Assembly (NCBI GenBank): GCA_002270295.1
Contig: NISF01000016.1
Span: 1 to 45,613, forward strand
Source of the DNA: Enterobacter sp. 10-1
GTDB taxonomy: Bacteria; Pseudomonadota; Gammaproteobacteria; Enterobacterales; Enterobacteriaceae
DNA length: 45,613 bases
Reading direction: 5' to 3'
Under the pieces are notes generated by a model. That model ran no database searches. It was not told the origin of the DNA and was given only the letters and a program-made list of their open reading frames with translations. A program made the translations under genes and the position numbers. The number at the start of each line of letters is the position of its first letter. Position 1 is the stretch's first letter. Positions 37,800 to 45,499 of this stretch are shown in pieces.

Positions 37800-38132
37800 A
37801 TGGAATGCCCGGTTGAGAAGCAGTTTAAGGCCTACAACGCCCACGATATTGATGAATTTATTGCCTGCTTTTCCGAAGATTTCAAAGCGTATCGCATGCC
37901 TGCGGAAACCCCCTCCCTGATCGGCATTCCGGCGTTAAGAGAGTTTTACGTCAACCAGCGTTTTAATATCGCAGAACTGCGCGCGGAGCTTATTTTCCGT
38001 ACCGTTCTCGGGAATAAGGTTTTCGACCATGAGCTGATTTACGGGCTCTCCGCAGAGCCGATTGAGAGCATGGCGGTTTTTGAGGTTGAGAATCAGCTTA
38101 TTAAGACCGCATGGTTTTTCTTTGCCGCCTGA
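37800..38132 (+). CDS. Small NTF2/SnoaL-like fold protein
   Basis: A 110-aa protein that reads like a cystatin-like alpha/beta barrel of the SnoaL/NTF2 superfamily: KQFKAYNAHDIDEFIACFSEDF and a following strand-rich half (VFDHELIYGLSAEPIESMAVFEVE). Such proteins are isomerases, hydratases or ligand binders; no function is assigned here. The start has AAAGGAAA upstream; a longer frame begins 66 bp earlier in AT-rich promoter DNA and is rejected. It is divergent from glaH. Confidence 0.75.
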   Translation: MECPVEKQFKAYNAHDIDEFIACFSEDFKAYRMPAETPSLIGIPALREFYVNQRFNIAELRAELIFRTVLGNKVFDHELIYGLSAEPIESMAVFEVENQLIKTAWFFFAA

Positions 38133-38331
38133 GGCCCATCGCCAGCGCGGCGGGGGCTAACGCTCTGCCGCTTCCTCCCTCTCTGCGCTAAACAGTGACT
38201 AAACAGCGACGCCCCGGTTTTTATTGTGTAACGCCCGCCCGCAAATTAGCGATGTCCGCCACAAAATTCACATCTCATCCGCCATGAGCCCGTTAAGTAC
38301 CTTGCTTTTAGATAAGGCGCCGGATAGTTTC

Positions 38332-38356
38332 TGTAACGTTACACTAAAACGTTACA
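38332..38356. promoter_or_regulatory. Tandem LacI-type operators in the TRAP operon promoter
   Basis: A perfect 12-bp palindrome TGTAACGTTACA (38332-38343) is followed after one base by TAAAACGTTACA (38345-38356), a 10/12 match. The same perfect palindrome occurs in the promoter of the LacI gene at 44047-44058. A weak promoter (TTGCTT at 38302, GATAGT or TAGTTT near 38325) lies immediately before it, so a bound repressor would cover the transcription start. The central CG is typical of LacI/GalR operators. The rest of this 321-bp gap (38133-38453) has no gene. Confidence 0.8.
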
Positions 38357-38453
38357 GTAGAAGCGTGAAGCTACTTTTTTGTTTAACTCCCCCGCCGATT
38401 CAGCAAGGCCTGAGAGGGTGACATCTATCTCAACGGGACGTGAAAGGATAACG

Positions 38454-39494
38454 ATGATGAAAATGAAACCGTTTTGTTCAGTAAGTCGTATTTTTGCTTT
38501 TGCATGTTTGGGCGCGGCCCTGTTAGCCGGCAGCACCGTGACCTCTTTGGCCCACGCGGCGCTTAACTTTCGAGTCTACTCTTCGCTGCCGGGGGACGAC
38601 TCCTCCGCCCACTACATTTGGTACAGCCGTTTTCAGGAAAACCTCAACAACAACCCGAAGCTGAAGGGACAGATCAAGCTCAACTATTTCGCCAACGGCA
38701 TGCTGGGTAAAGAGGCCGACGCCACCCAGCAGGTACGTATTGGCGCAATTAATATGATGATCTCCGGGACATCTATCTGGGCAACGCTGGTGCCTGAAAT
38801 TGGCGTTCTGGATCTCGGCTATTTATTTAAAGATTACGCTCAGGTCGGTAAAACCCTCGACGGAAAAGCGGGTGAAAAGCTGGCGGCTTTAATGCTGGAT
38901 AAGGCTAACGTGATGGTGCTGGGCTACGGCTATAACCTCGGCGCGCGTAATATTTATACCAAGAAGGTTATTGAAAAACCTGAAGATTTAAAGAATCTGA
39001 AAATTCGCGTTTTACCGGTGCCTAACTTCATCGCCACCCTCAACCATATGGGGGCGGTGGCCATTCCTATGCCGGGCGGGGAGGTCTATTCGAGCCTGCA
39101 GATGGGGGTGATTGACGGCGTAGAGCATGACGCCCCGACGATCTACTCGAGTAAATATTATGAAATCGTCAAAAATGGCACCCTGACCCGCCATAGCTAC
39201 AACCCGCTGATGATCGCCATGAATAAGAAAAGCTTCGAGCAAATCCCGGCGGAGCTGCGCGGCGAAGTGCTGGCTGCGGCAAAGGAGGCGACCGATTACG
39301 AACGCCAGCAGGCCGCTAAAAAAGAGCAGGAGGCCATTAAGAACCTGCAGGCGAAAGGCGTGACGTTCCGCGAAACCGATCGCCACTATTTCTATCAGCA
39401 GGTGCAGCCAGTTTGGCAGGCGTTCCTTGACCAGTATCCGGATATGAAACCTATCGTTGACGAGATCGCCGCCGCGGCGTCGGACAACCAGTAG
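38454..39494 (+). CDS. TRAP transporter solute-binding protein (DctP family)
   Basis: A periplasmic binding protein of about 346 aa for a tripartite ATP-independent transporter. A signal peptide is seen in the first 35 residues (hydrophobic core FAFACLGAALLAGSTVTSLA, cleavage near AHA-AL). The mature part has TRAP landmarks: LGYGYNLGARNIYTKK, NLKIRVLPVPNFIATL with the ligand-anchoring Arg, and PGGEVYSSLQMGVIDGVE. TRAP ligands are usually carboxylates, sugar acids included. The start is ATG at 38454 or 38457; AAAGGA precedes both. First gene of the operon. Confidence 0.92.
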   Translation: MMKMKPFCSVSRIFAFACLGAALLAGSTVTSLAHAALNFRVYSSLPGDDSSAHYIWYSRFQENLNNNPKLKGQIKLNYFANGMLGKEADATQQVRIGAINMMISGTSIWATLVPEIGVLDLGYLFKDYAQVGKTLDGKAGEKLAALMLDKANVMVLGYGYNLGARNIYTKKVIEKPEDLKNLKIRVLPVPNFIATLNHMGAVAIPMPGGEVYSSLQMGVIDGVEHDAPTIYSSKYYEIVKNGTLTRHSYNPLMIAMNKKSFEQIPAELRGEVLAAAKEATDYERQQAAKKEQEAIKNLQAKGVTFRETDRHYFYQQVQPVWQAFLDQYPDMKPIVDEIAAAASDNQ

Positions 39495-39502
39495 CTGTGG
39501 GA

Positions 39503-39539
39503 ACCGCCGGCTTGCCCGCCCTCGCGGGTGAACGGCGGT
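39503..39539 (+). other. Intercistronic stem-loop between TRAP binding protein and permease
   Basis: Arms ACCGCCG and CGGCGGT enclose an inner hairpin CCCGC/GCGGG. There is no T tract. It lies just after the binding-protein stop, a common place for a hairpin that protects the upstream message so that binding protein exceeds permease. Confidence 0.6.
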
Positions 39540-39570
39540 GATATCCATGACCTTACACAGAGAGTTCAAG

Positions 39571-41445
39571 ATGGCTGATATCTCGATTAAAGCAAAGGAT
39601 GGGTGCGTCGCGCTGGCGCTACTCGGCAGGTTGAGTCGATTTTTGACGACCCTGACCTCCTGGGCCGGGGCATTGGTGCTGTTTATCAACGTGCTGGTGG
39701 TTTTCGCATCCGTTATCTGGCGCTATGCGCTGCATTCCCCCATTCACTGGGCGGAAGAGGTGGCGCGCGCGCTGATGATTGCGCTGGTCTTTTTTGGCGT
39801 TGCGACATCGACGGCAAGAGGGGGACATATTGGCGTCGATTTGTTCCTGCGCTTTCTTCCGCCGCACGTCCGGCCGTACGTGGTGCACGCCAGCCGCTGG
39901 GTCCTGTTTCTGGTTTCCGTCGGGCTGGTGATTTCCAGCTATGACCTGGTCCAGGCCGCGCGGGTGCAGACTACCGAAACCGGTTTACCGCAGATTATCT
40001 ACGTTATTCCGGTGCTGATTGGGTCGGTGGTGATGATGGTCGCCGCCCTGGAGCTTGCCTTACGCGAACGCGCCAGGGTCGTGCTGCTCAGCGGCGTCGG
40101 GATCCTCGTTCTTGCCGCGCTTGGCTACGTGAAGCTTTCGCTGATGGCCGATCCGGCCAGCGCGGCGGCGGGGCTGATGCTTATCTGCTTCGTCCTCGGT
40201 ATTCTCGCCGGCGTGCCGATTGCCTTCACCCTCGGCATGTCGGCGATGGTGTTCTTTATCTGCGATCCGTCGCTGCCGTTTGTCTTCTTCTCTCAGCAGG
40301 TTGCGGCCGGGGTCGATCACTTCGTCCTGCTGGCGATCCCCTTCTTTTTGCTCGCCGGAGCGGCAATGGAGATCAACGGCATGTCCACGCGCCTCGTTGA
40401 GCTCATCGTGCGGGGAATGGGGCGCTTTCGCGGGGGGTTAAACATGACCACCGTCCTGTCGATGGCTTTCTTCTCGGGCATCTCAGGCTCCAAGCTGGCG
40501 GACGTCGCCGCGGTTGGCGGCGTGCTGATGCCGGCGGTACGGCGGGCGAAGCAGGATGGAGAGGAAGCGGCTGGCGTTTTCGCCGCCTCGGCGGTAATGG
40601 CCGAAACTATCCCACCGTGCGTAAACCTGATCGTGATGGGCTTCGTGGCCAATATCTCGATCGGGGCGCTGTTTATTGCCGGCCTGGTGCCTGCGGCCTG
40701 TCTGCTGGTGCTGCTGATGATTGCCGCCAACCGCTTTGGCGGCAAAATTAACGTCAGCGAGGCCTACCCCGTTCTGCGCCCGCGCACCCAGCTTTATCTG
40801 GGCGCCGCCGTCGGTCTGGTGATGATCTTTATGATCGGCCGTGGGGTGATGATGGGGATCGCCACGTCGACCGAGATCTCCGCCTTTGCGGTGATCTACG
40901 CCATCGTGGTCGGGCGGCTGGCTTTTCGCGAGCTGACGTTTAAAGCCACGGTGAAGATGTTTATTGATATCGCTGCGATGTCCGGAGTGCTGCTGTTTAT
41001 CGTCGCCTGCGCCACCAGCCTCTCCTATGCGCTGACCATTCAGATGATCCCGCAGCAAATCGCCGGGCTGCTGGTCGGTATTGGCGTTGAGCAGGGGGCC
41101 TGGCTATTCCTGCTGCTCACCATCGTGATTTTGATTATATTCGGCGCAGTGCTGGAAGGCGCGCCGGCCCTTATTATCTTTGCCCCGATTCTGGTTCCGA
41201 TTGCCGTTCAGCTTGGATTTAATCCATTACATTTCGGCATCATCATGATTCTGGCAATGGGCTTTGGGTTATTTTCACCTCCCATTGGGCTGGGCTTATA
41301 TACCACCTGCGCCATTTGCGGCGTGGAGATGAAGCACGTTATCCGGCCAATGGCGAAATATCTGGCGGTGGTCCTGGTCGGCATTATTATCGTGGCGATG
41401 GTGCCACCGTTAACCACCTGGCTGCCGGGCCTGGCGGGTTACTAA
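39571..41445 (+). CDS. Fused TRAP transporter permease (DctQ-DctM)
   Basis: A 624-aa membrane protein joining the small DctQ domain (about residues 1-170; VIWRYALHSPIHWAEEVARALMIAL) to the large DctM domain (from about 190; LAGVPIAFTLGMSAMVFF, AIPFFLLAGAAMEINGMS, GLNMTTVLSMAFFSGISGSKLADVAA, LFSPPIGLGLYTTCAICGV). The import is driven by an ion gradient, usually Na+. I start at ATG 39571 (MADISIKAK, with GAGAG before it); ATG 39547 is possible, while a GTG at 39538 lies inside the hairpin. Confidence 0.93.
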   Translation: MADISIKAKDGCVALALLGRLSRFLTTLTSWAGALVLFINVLVVFASVIWRYALHSPIHWAEEVARALMIALVFFGVATSTARGGHIGVDLFLRFLPPHVRPYVVHASRWVLFLVSVGLVISSYDLVQAARVQTTETGLPQIIYVIPVLIGSVVMMVAALELALRERARVVLLSGVGILVLAALGYVKLSLMADPASAAAGLMLICFVLGILAGVPIAFTLGMSAMVFFICDPSLPFVFFSQQVAAGVDHFVLLAIPFFLLAGAAMEINGMSTRLVELIVRGMGRFRGGLNMTTVLSMAFFSGISGSKLADVAAVGGVLMPAVRRAKQDGEEAAGVFAASAVMAETIPPCVNLIVMGFVANISIGALFIAGLVPAACLLVLLMIAANRFGGKINVSEAYPVLRPRTQLYLGAAVGLVMIFMIGRGVMMGIATSTEISAFAVIYAIVVGRLAFRELTFKATVKMFIDIAAMSGVLLFIVACATSLSYALTIQMIPQQIAGLLVGIGVEQGAWLFLLLTIVILIIFGAVLEGAPALIIFAPILVPIAVQLGFNPLHFGIIMILAMGFGLFSPPIGLGLYTTCAICGVEMKHVIRPMAKYLAVVLVGIIIVAMVPPLTTWLPGLAGY

Positions 41446-41470
41446 GCGTTGCGTTAATCGTAGTACAAGA

Positions 41471-41495
41471 CGGTGGCATGATGGCTATGCCGCCG
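41471..41495. other. Hairpin downstream of the TRAP permease
   Basis: CGGTGGCAT and ATGCCGCCG pair over 9 bp (one G-U) with a 7-base loop, 25 bp after the permease stop. No T tract, so partial termination or mRNA protection is more likely than full stop. A second pairing, GCCAGGG/CCCTGGC, spans 41527-41568 before the SDR gene. Confidence 0.45.
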
Positions 41496-41618
41496 AAATC
41501 ACTGCCCAGAAGCTGAAATTTACTGTGCCAGGGGGTAGGGACGTCCACGTTCCGAAATTGGCCCTGGCGATAAATATTATTCTCTGGTGGCGTTGAGTCT
41601 GAATAACAGGAGTCTGAA

Positions 41619-42383
41619 ATGGGATCGTTAACGGGAAAAAAAGTATTTATTACCGGTGCTGAACAAGGTATTGGAAAAGAGACCGCAAGAAAATTGATTG
41701 AGGCGGGATGCGATATTTATATTCACTATTTCAGCGGCGAAGACGGGCCCAAAGAGCTGATGGCTATTGCCGAACAAAAAGGACGCAAAGCGGCCTGCGG
41801 CCATGCCGATTTAACGGATGAAGCGGAAGCGGCCCGCTGCGTGGCGGCGGCGGCAGAGTTTTTAGGCGGTATCGATATTTTGATCAATAACGTCGGCGGC
41901 ATCATCGGCCGTAAGTGGCTCGGCGAGATCGACGCCCGCTTCTGGCGTACCGTGATTGATGTCAATATGACCACCATGCTCAACGTGACCCAGCAGGCGC
42001 TGCCGTGGCTGAAATCCGCCCCGGACGGCGCCAGCATCGTGAATCTGGCCTCGCTGGCCGGGCGCTCCGGCGGCCACTCGGGGTCGCTGGTTTACTCCAC
42101 TACAAAAGGCGCCGTGCTGACGTGGACGCGATCGCTTGCCGCGGAGCTCGGGGAGTTTGGCATTCGGGTCAATGCGGTCGCCCCAGGCCTGATTCTGGGA
42201 ACGCGTTTCCATAATCAGCACACCACCCAAGCTTCTGCCGATCGCACGATCCAGGAAATTCCTCTGGGACGAGCGGGTACTCCGGAAGATGTCTCCAGAG
42301 CCATTTGTTTCCTTGCCTCTGAGTACGATGGCTTTATTTCAGGGGCGACAATTGATATTAACGGCGGTATTTACCGGGCGTAA
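41619..42383 (+). CDS. Short-chain dehydrogenase/reductase (SDR)
   Basis: A 254-aa classical SDR oxidoreductase. The nucleotide-binding motif is FITGAEQGIGKETA, the structural motif NNVGG, and the catalytic residues are Ser in NLASLAGRSGG and Tyr-Lys in YSTTKGAV; the C-terminus SGATIDINGGI is standard. The residue region after the second strand (YIHYFSG) has no clear acidic residue, so NADP use is possible. The start follows CAGGAG. By context it acts on the TRAP-imported compound or its breakdown product. Confidence 0.92.
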   Translation: MGSLTGKKVFITGAEQGIGKETARKLIEAGCDIYIHYFSGEDGPKELMAIAEQKGRKAACGHADLTDEAEAARCVAAAAEFLGGIDILINNVGGIIGRKWLGEIDARFWRTVIDVNMTTMLNVTQQALPWLKSAPDGASIVNLASLAGRSGGHSGSLVYSTTKGAVLTWTRSLAAELGEFGIRVNAVAPGLILGTRFHNQHTTQASADRTIQEIPLGRAGTPEDVSRAICFLASEYDGFISGATIDINGGIYRA

Positions 42384-42391
42384 CGGAGAGC

Positions 42392-42411
42392 CGGGCGGTT
42401 AACGCCGCCCG
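42392..42411 (+). other. Intercistronic hairpin between SDR and mutarotase genes
   Basis: CGGGCGG, loop TTAACG and CCGCCCG give a perfect 7-bp stem in the 47-bp gap, with no T tract. Confidence 0.5.
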
Positions 42412-42430
42412 TATTTAAGAGAGCGTATTG

Positions 42431-42850
42431 ATGATTAAGTCCGATATTATCCATCCTGATTTACTCCAGGCGCTGGCGCTGTGCGGGCATAAGGCCAATA
42501 TTCTTATTGCCGATGCTAATTATTCTATTTTGACCAACACCGCAGCGCAGGCGCGGATTGTGTACCTGAATTTTTCTCCCGGCTTAATTGGCAGCGTGAC
42601 GATCCTGCAAAAAATTCTTGGCTATCTTAATGTTGAAAAAGCAACGCTGATGACCAGCCCGCCTGAGTTTGATAATACTATTGCGCGCGAATATCGTCGC
42701 ATTCTGACAGAAGCGACTGAGCTTGAATATATTGAGCGAAACGCCTTTTACGCCCAGGCAAAATCGTCGGATACGCTGTTAGCCATCGCTTCTGGCGAAA
42801 CCCGACGTTTTGCCAATATTCTGCTTACCGTCGGGCCGACGCTGGTATGA
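42431..42850 (+). CDS. RbsD/FucU-family sugar mutarotase-like protein
   Basis: A 139-aa protein of the RbsD/FucU fold, whose members interconvert ring or anomeric forms of ribose or fucose. The N-terminal motif LLQALALCGHKANILIADAN has the His and Asp of the active site, and the C-terminal GETRRFANILLTVGPTLV resembles the FucU ending. I start at ATG 42431, after GAGAG; a TTG just before it would add one residue. It implies that the imported or produced compound is a reducing sugar or a lactol-forming acid. Last gene of the operon. Confidence 0.88.
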   Translation: MIKSDIIHPDLLQALALCGHKANILIADANYSILTNTAAQARIVYLNFSPGLIGSVTILQKILGYLNVEKATLMTSPPEFDNTIAREYRRILTEATELEYIERNAFYAQAKSSDTLLAIASGETRRFANILLTVGPTLV

Positions 42851-42883
42851 AAAAAGAGAAGCGCCTTGGGGGCTTCTCTTTTT
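42851..42883. terminator. Bidirectional terminator between the mutarotase and LacI genes
   Basis: AAAAAGAGAAGC and GCTTCTCTTTTT form a perfect 12-bp stem around a 9-base loop, with A-rich and T-rich ends serving both strands. It starts at the mutarotase stop and ends 22 bp before the LacI stop. Confidence 0.9.
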
Positions 42884-42905
42884 ATCGCAACGGAACGCGC
42901 CAGCT

Positions 42906-43955
42906 TCAGGAAGCGGGCGCCTCGCGTACCGATTGCCGGCAGACCAGCGCGGGAGGGAACAGAAACTCTGCCGGCGAAAGCGACGGGTTTTCTATCCGCT
43001 CAATTAACCGCTCGACCATCACTTCGGCCATCTCTGCCAGCGGCGGCATGATGGAGGTCAGCCCGGGATAAACCAGCCCGGAGAGCGGGATATTATCAAT
43101 GCCAATAATCGAGATCTCCCCCGGGACGCTGATCCCGGCCTCGTGCAGGCCGGCCATCAGCCCAATGCCCAGGGCATCGTTAATGGCGACAACTCCGTCA
43201 GGACGCTGCGACTGCTGGCAGATCTTTTTCGCCAGCGAGCGACCCAGCTCGGTCATTTCCGTGTCGCCGTAGGCCGCCATCGTTTTCTCTTCGACAATCA
43301 TTCCGTCGTAAAAAAGACCGTGGCGGCGCACCGCGCTAAGAAAACCTTCAATTTTGTGCGCCCGGCTGGAGGTCATGCCGGCGACGGTGGTGAAGATCAG
43401 GCGCCGACATCCGCGGGCAATAAGATGCTCCGCGGCCATACGGCCTGCTTCGATGTTATCCATCGAGACGCTGTCGAGGGCCAGGCCGCCGGATTCAACG
43501 CCGGTAGGCATGCGGCTGTCGTAGTTCACCATCATCATGCCCTGCGCGGCGGCCTGGGCAAAATGCGGTTTTTCAATGTCGCAGGCGGCAACGATAATCC
43601 CGCGCACGCCGTGGGCAAACATATCGGCAATAAAGGCTTCTTCTTCTTCGATCTGCCGATAGGTGTTGCCGATCAGCACCCGGTAAAAGCGCTTTTTCGC
43701 GGCCAGATCGACCTCGCGTACCAGCGAGGCAAAGCTGGGGTTAACGATCGAGGGCACCAGCAGCCCAATCATTTTTGCCTGTCCCGTTTTTAGCTGCTGG
43801 GCGACCCGATTCGGCAGGTAATTCAGCGCCTGCATGCTGTGCTGGATACGCGCCAGGGTTTCAACGCGCATCTGATCGGTGCGCCCGTTAAGCACGTTGG
43901 ATACGGTACTCACCGAAACGCCGGCGTGCTTTGCGACATCACGAATATTTGCCAT
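42906..43955 (-). CDS. LacI-family regulator of the TRAP/SDR/mutarotase operon
   Basis: A 349-aa LacI/GalR-type regulator. The helix-turn-helix and hinge are in ANIRDVAKHAGVSVSTVSNVL and LNYLPNRVAQQLKTG; the effector domain contains IGLLVPSIVNPSFASLV and DGVVAINDALGIGLMAGL. I start at MANIRDV, preceded by AAGGAG; 18 bp more upstream is unlikely. It converges on the operon and shares with it the 12-bp palindrome TGTAACGTTACA, so it very probably represses both itself and the operon. The inducer is not known. Confidence 0.93.
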   Translation of the reverse strand: MANIRDVAKHAGVSVSTVSNVLNGRTDQMRVETLARIQHSMQALNYLPNRVAQQLKTGQAKMIGLLVPSIVNPSFASLVREVDLAAKKRFYRVLIGNTYRQIEEEEAFIADMFAHGVRGIIVAACDIEKPHFAQAAAQGMMMVNYDSRMPTGVESGGLALDSVSMDNIEAGRMAAEHLIARGCRRLIFTTVAGMTSSRAHKIEGFLSAVRRHGLFYDGMIVEEKTMAAYGDTEMTELGRSLAKKICQQSQRPDGVVAINDALGIGLMAGLHEAGISVPGEISIIGIDNIPLSGLVYPGLTSIMPPLAEMAEVMVERLIERIENPSLSPAEFLFPPALVCRQSVREAPAS

Positions 43956-44044
43956 ACATCTCCTTTGCAGCAATTTGTGAATGGCAGAGTCTTCGTCGCA
44001 TTCAGCATCGCTTTTTTGATGGGATTCATAAACTACAACGGTTT

Positions 44045-44072
44045 AGTGTAACGTTACAGTTAGCGCTGTCAA
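44045..44072 (-). promoter_or_regulatory. LacI-gene promoter overlapped by its operator
   Basis: On the minus strand a perfect TTGACA (44067-44072) is followed after 16 bp by TACACT (44045-44050). The palindrome TGTAACGTTACA (44047-44058) covers the -10 and part of the spacer. This is a classic autorepression layout. Confidence 0.75.
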
Positions 44073-44090
44073 TGGCCTGATGCGGCTGGC

Positions 44091-44116
44091 AAACCGGCGC
44101 TTTAGCCGGCTTTTTT
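44091..44116. terminator. Probable terminator downstream of the AraC gene
   Basis: CCGGC and GCCGG pair across GCTTTA, flanked by AAA on the left and TTTTTT on the right. The plus-strand T run is better, but on the minus strand it still separates the AraC gene from the LacI promoter. Confidence 0.45.
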
Positions 44117-44165
44117 GCTGCGCGAATCCCGCCGGGACGGGCGGGCGCTCTCCGTCGACAAAGGG

Positions 44166-44903
44166 TTATTTAGCGATACCGAGCTGTAGCTGACCGGGCG
44201 TGTGGCCAAACCGCTCGCGAAATACCTCGATAAAGGCGCTGACGTTGGCGTAACCGCTGCGCGCGGCGACCTCGGCGATCGGCTCCCCTGCCAGCACCCA
44301 CTGGAGCGAAGTGACCACCTTAGCCTGCTGTCGCCACTGGCAAAAGCTCAGGCCGGTTTGTTCGCGGAACAGGCGGCTGAGAGAGCGAACGCTGATCCCC
44401 CAGCGCTGGGCCAGCTGCGCCTGAGTCTGCAGGTTATCCGGATGGGCCAGTAGCTGGTCGGCAACGTTACGCGCGCGGCGATCGGTCGGCAAAAGCAGCT
44501 GGAGCGGAAGTTCGGCCGCGTGGGCGATTTCAGCCGCCAGCAGCGACAGCAGGCTGGACGAGTAATCAGCGGGAAAGCCCGGCCGGGGGCCGGCGCACAG
44601 GCGCTCCAGCAGGGCCTGAACAAAGCTATCGCTACCATAGATCCCGGGCGTTTGCGGAAGTCTCGCGCAGGTCGATAAATGAAGATAGAGGCTTGTCCCG
44701 CTGAGCTTGCCCGGCACCTGGGCCCTGTGGCGCAGGCCGGCGGGAAACCATCCCACCGAGCCCGGCGTGACCGTCCACTGCGCCTGGCCGGTCTCAACCA
44801 CCATGATGCCGGCTTTAAGCCAGTAGATCTGACCGCTGTTATGTTCATGCCACTCTGTGACATGGCCGCGCTGATAATCAAAGGTTTCGATGTGCATCAT
44901 CAT
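44166..44903 (-). CDS. AraC-family transcriptional regulator
   Basis: A 245-aa regulator with an N-terminal cupin sensor (TEWHEHNSGQIYWLKAGIMVVET; GSVGWFPAGLRHRAQV) and a C-terminal double helix-turn-helix (TQAQLAQRWGISVRSLSRLFREQTG; IAEVAARSGYANVSAFIEVFRERFG HTPGQ). Three ATGs lie at the start; the first is used, with little ribosome-site support for any. It is divergent from the NTF2-like gene at 45015, with 111 bp between, so that gene is the likely target. The effector is unknown. Confidence 0.9.
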   Translation of the reverse strand: MMMHIETFDYQRGHVTEWHEHNSGQIYWLKAGIMVVETGQAQWTVTPGSVGWFPAGLRHRAQVPGKLSGTSLYLHLSTCARLPQTPGIYGSDSFVQALLERLCAGPRPGFPADYSSSLLSLLAAEIAHAAELPLQLLLPTDRRARNVADQLLAHPDNLQTQAQLAQRWGISVRSLSRLFREQTGLSFCQWRQQAKVVTSLQWVLAGEPIAEVAARSGYANVSAFIEVFRERFGHTPGQLQLGIAK

Positions 44904-45014
44904 GGCTGATTGGCCGTATATAATGTCCAGATACGGCTATCGTACCACGACCGCGATCCTCTAACCTTAATTCAACCTGTCGCCGCGCTTCGCATAGATT
45001 AATTAAGGAATAAG

Positions 45015-45407
45015 ATGAACAAACAAAGTCAGATCGTTATGGACGCCCTGCGGGAAATCGTTACGAACCCGCAGCACGAGGAGGACAAAATTGCCCTCTA
45101 TTTCTCTCCTGACTATCAGCAGCAGGTGGATGGAAAGAGCCTCGACTATCGAGGATTCGTCGGGCATATGGCCTTACTTAAGGCGCTGACTACAGGCATG
45201 ACCCTTTCGGTTTTGGCCATAGCCGGCGATGAGAATACGGTGTTCACTCATCACCATGTCAAAGTGGATAAAAAGAGCGGCCAGCAGAGCGAAATTGCCG
45301 TGATGGCGCGCTTTACCCTGGCGTCCGGGCGCATCGTGCGCTGCGATGAGCTTACTCGCCTTCTCGTTGGGGAGCCTGAGGATCGCGATTTAGGCAGCCG
45401 CGGGTAG
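45015..45407 (+). CDS. SnoaL/NTF2-like fold protein
   Basis: A 130-aa protein with SnoaL-like features: ALREIVTNPQHEEDKIALYFSPDYQQQVDG, then DYRGFVGHMALLKAL, the strand VFTHHHVKVDKKSG, and a C-terminus (CDELTRLLVGEPEDRDLGSR) that I recall as a common ending in this family, so the gene seems complete. AAGGAA precedes the ATG. Divergent from the AraC regulator. Function unknown. Confidence 0.8.
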   Translation: MNKQSQIVMDALREIVTNPQHEEDKIALYFSPDYQQQVDGKSLDYRGFVGHMALLKALTTGMTLSVLAIAGDENTVFTHHHVKVDKKSGQQSEIAVMARFTLASGRIVRCDELTRLLVGEPEDRDLGSRG

Positions 45408-45499
45408 ATCGTCATCAGCGCTCAGGAAGCCTGTACCGCAAGTAAAGATCGCTCTTATCCATTCCTGGCCCCACGGCAGGCAGAATTGTAGTGGTTTAC

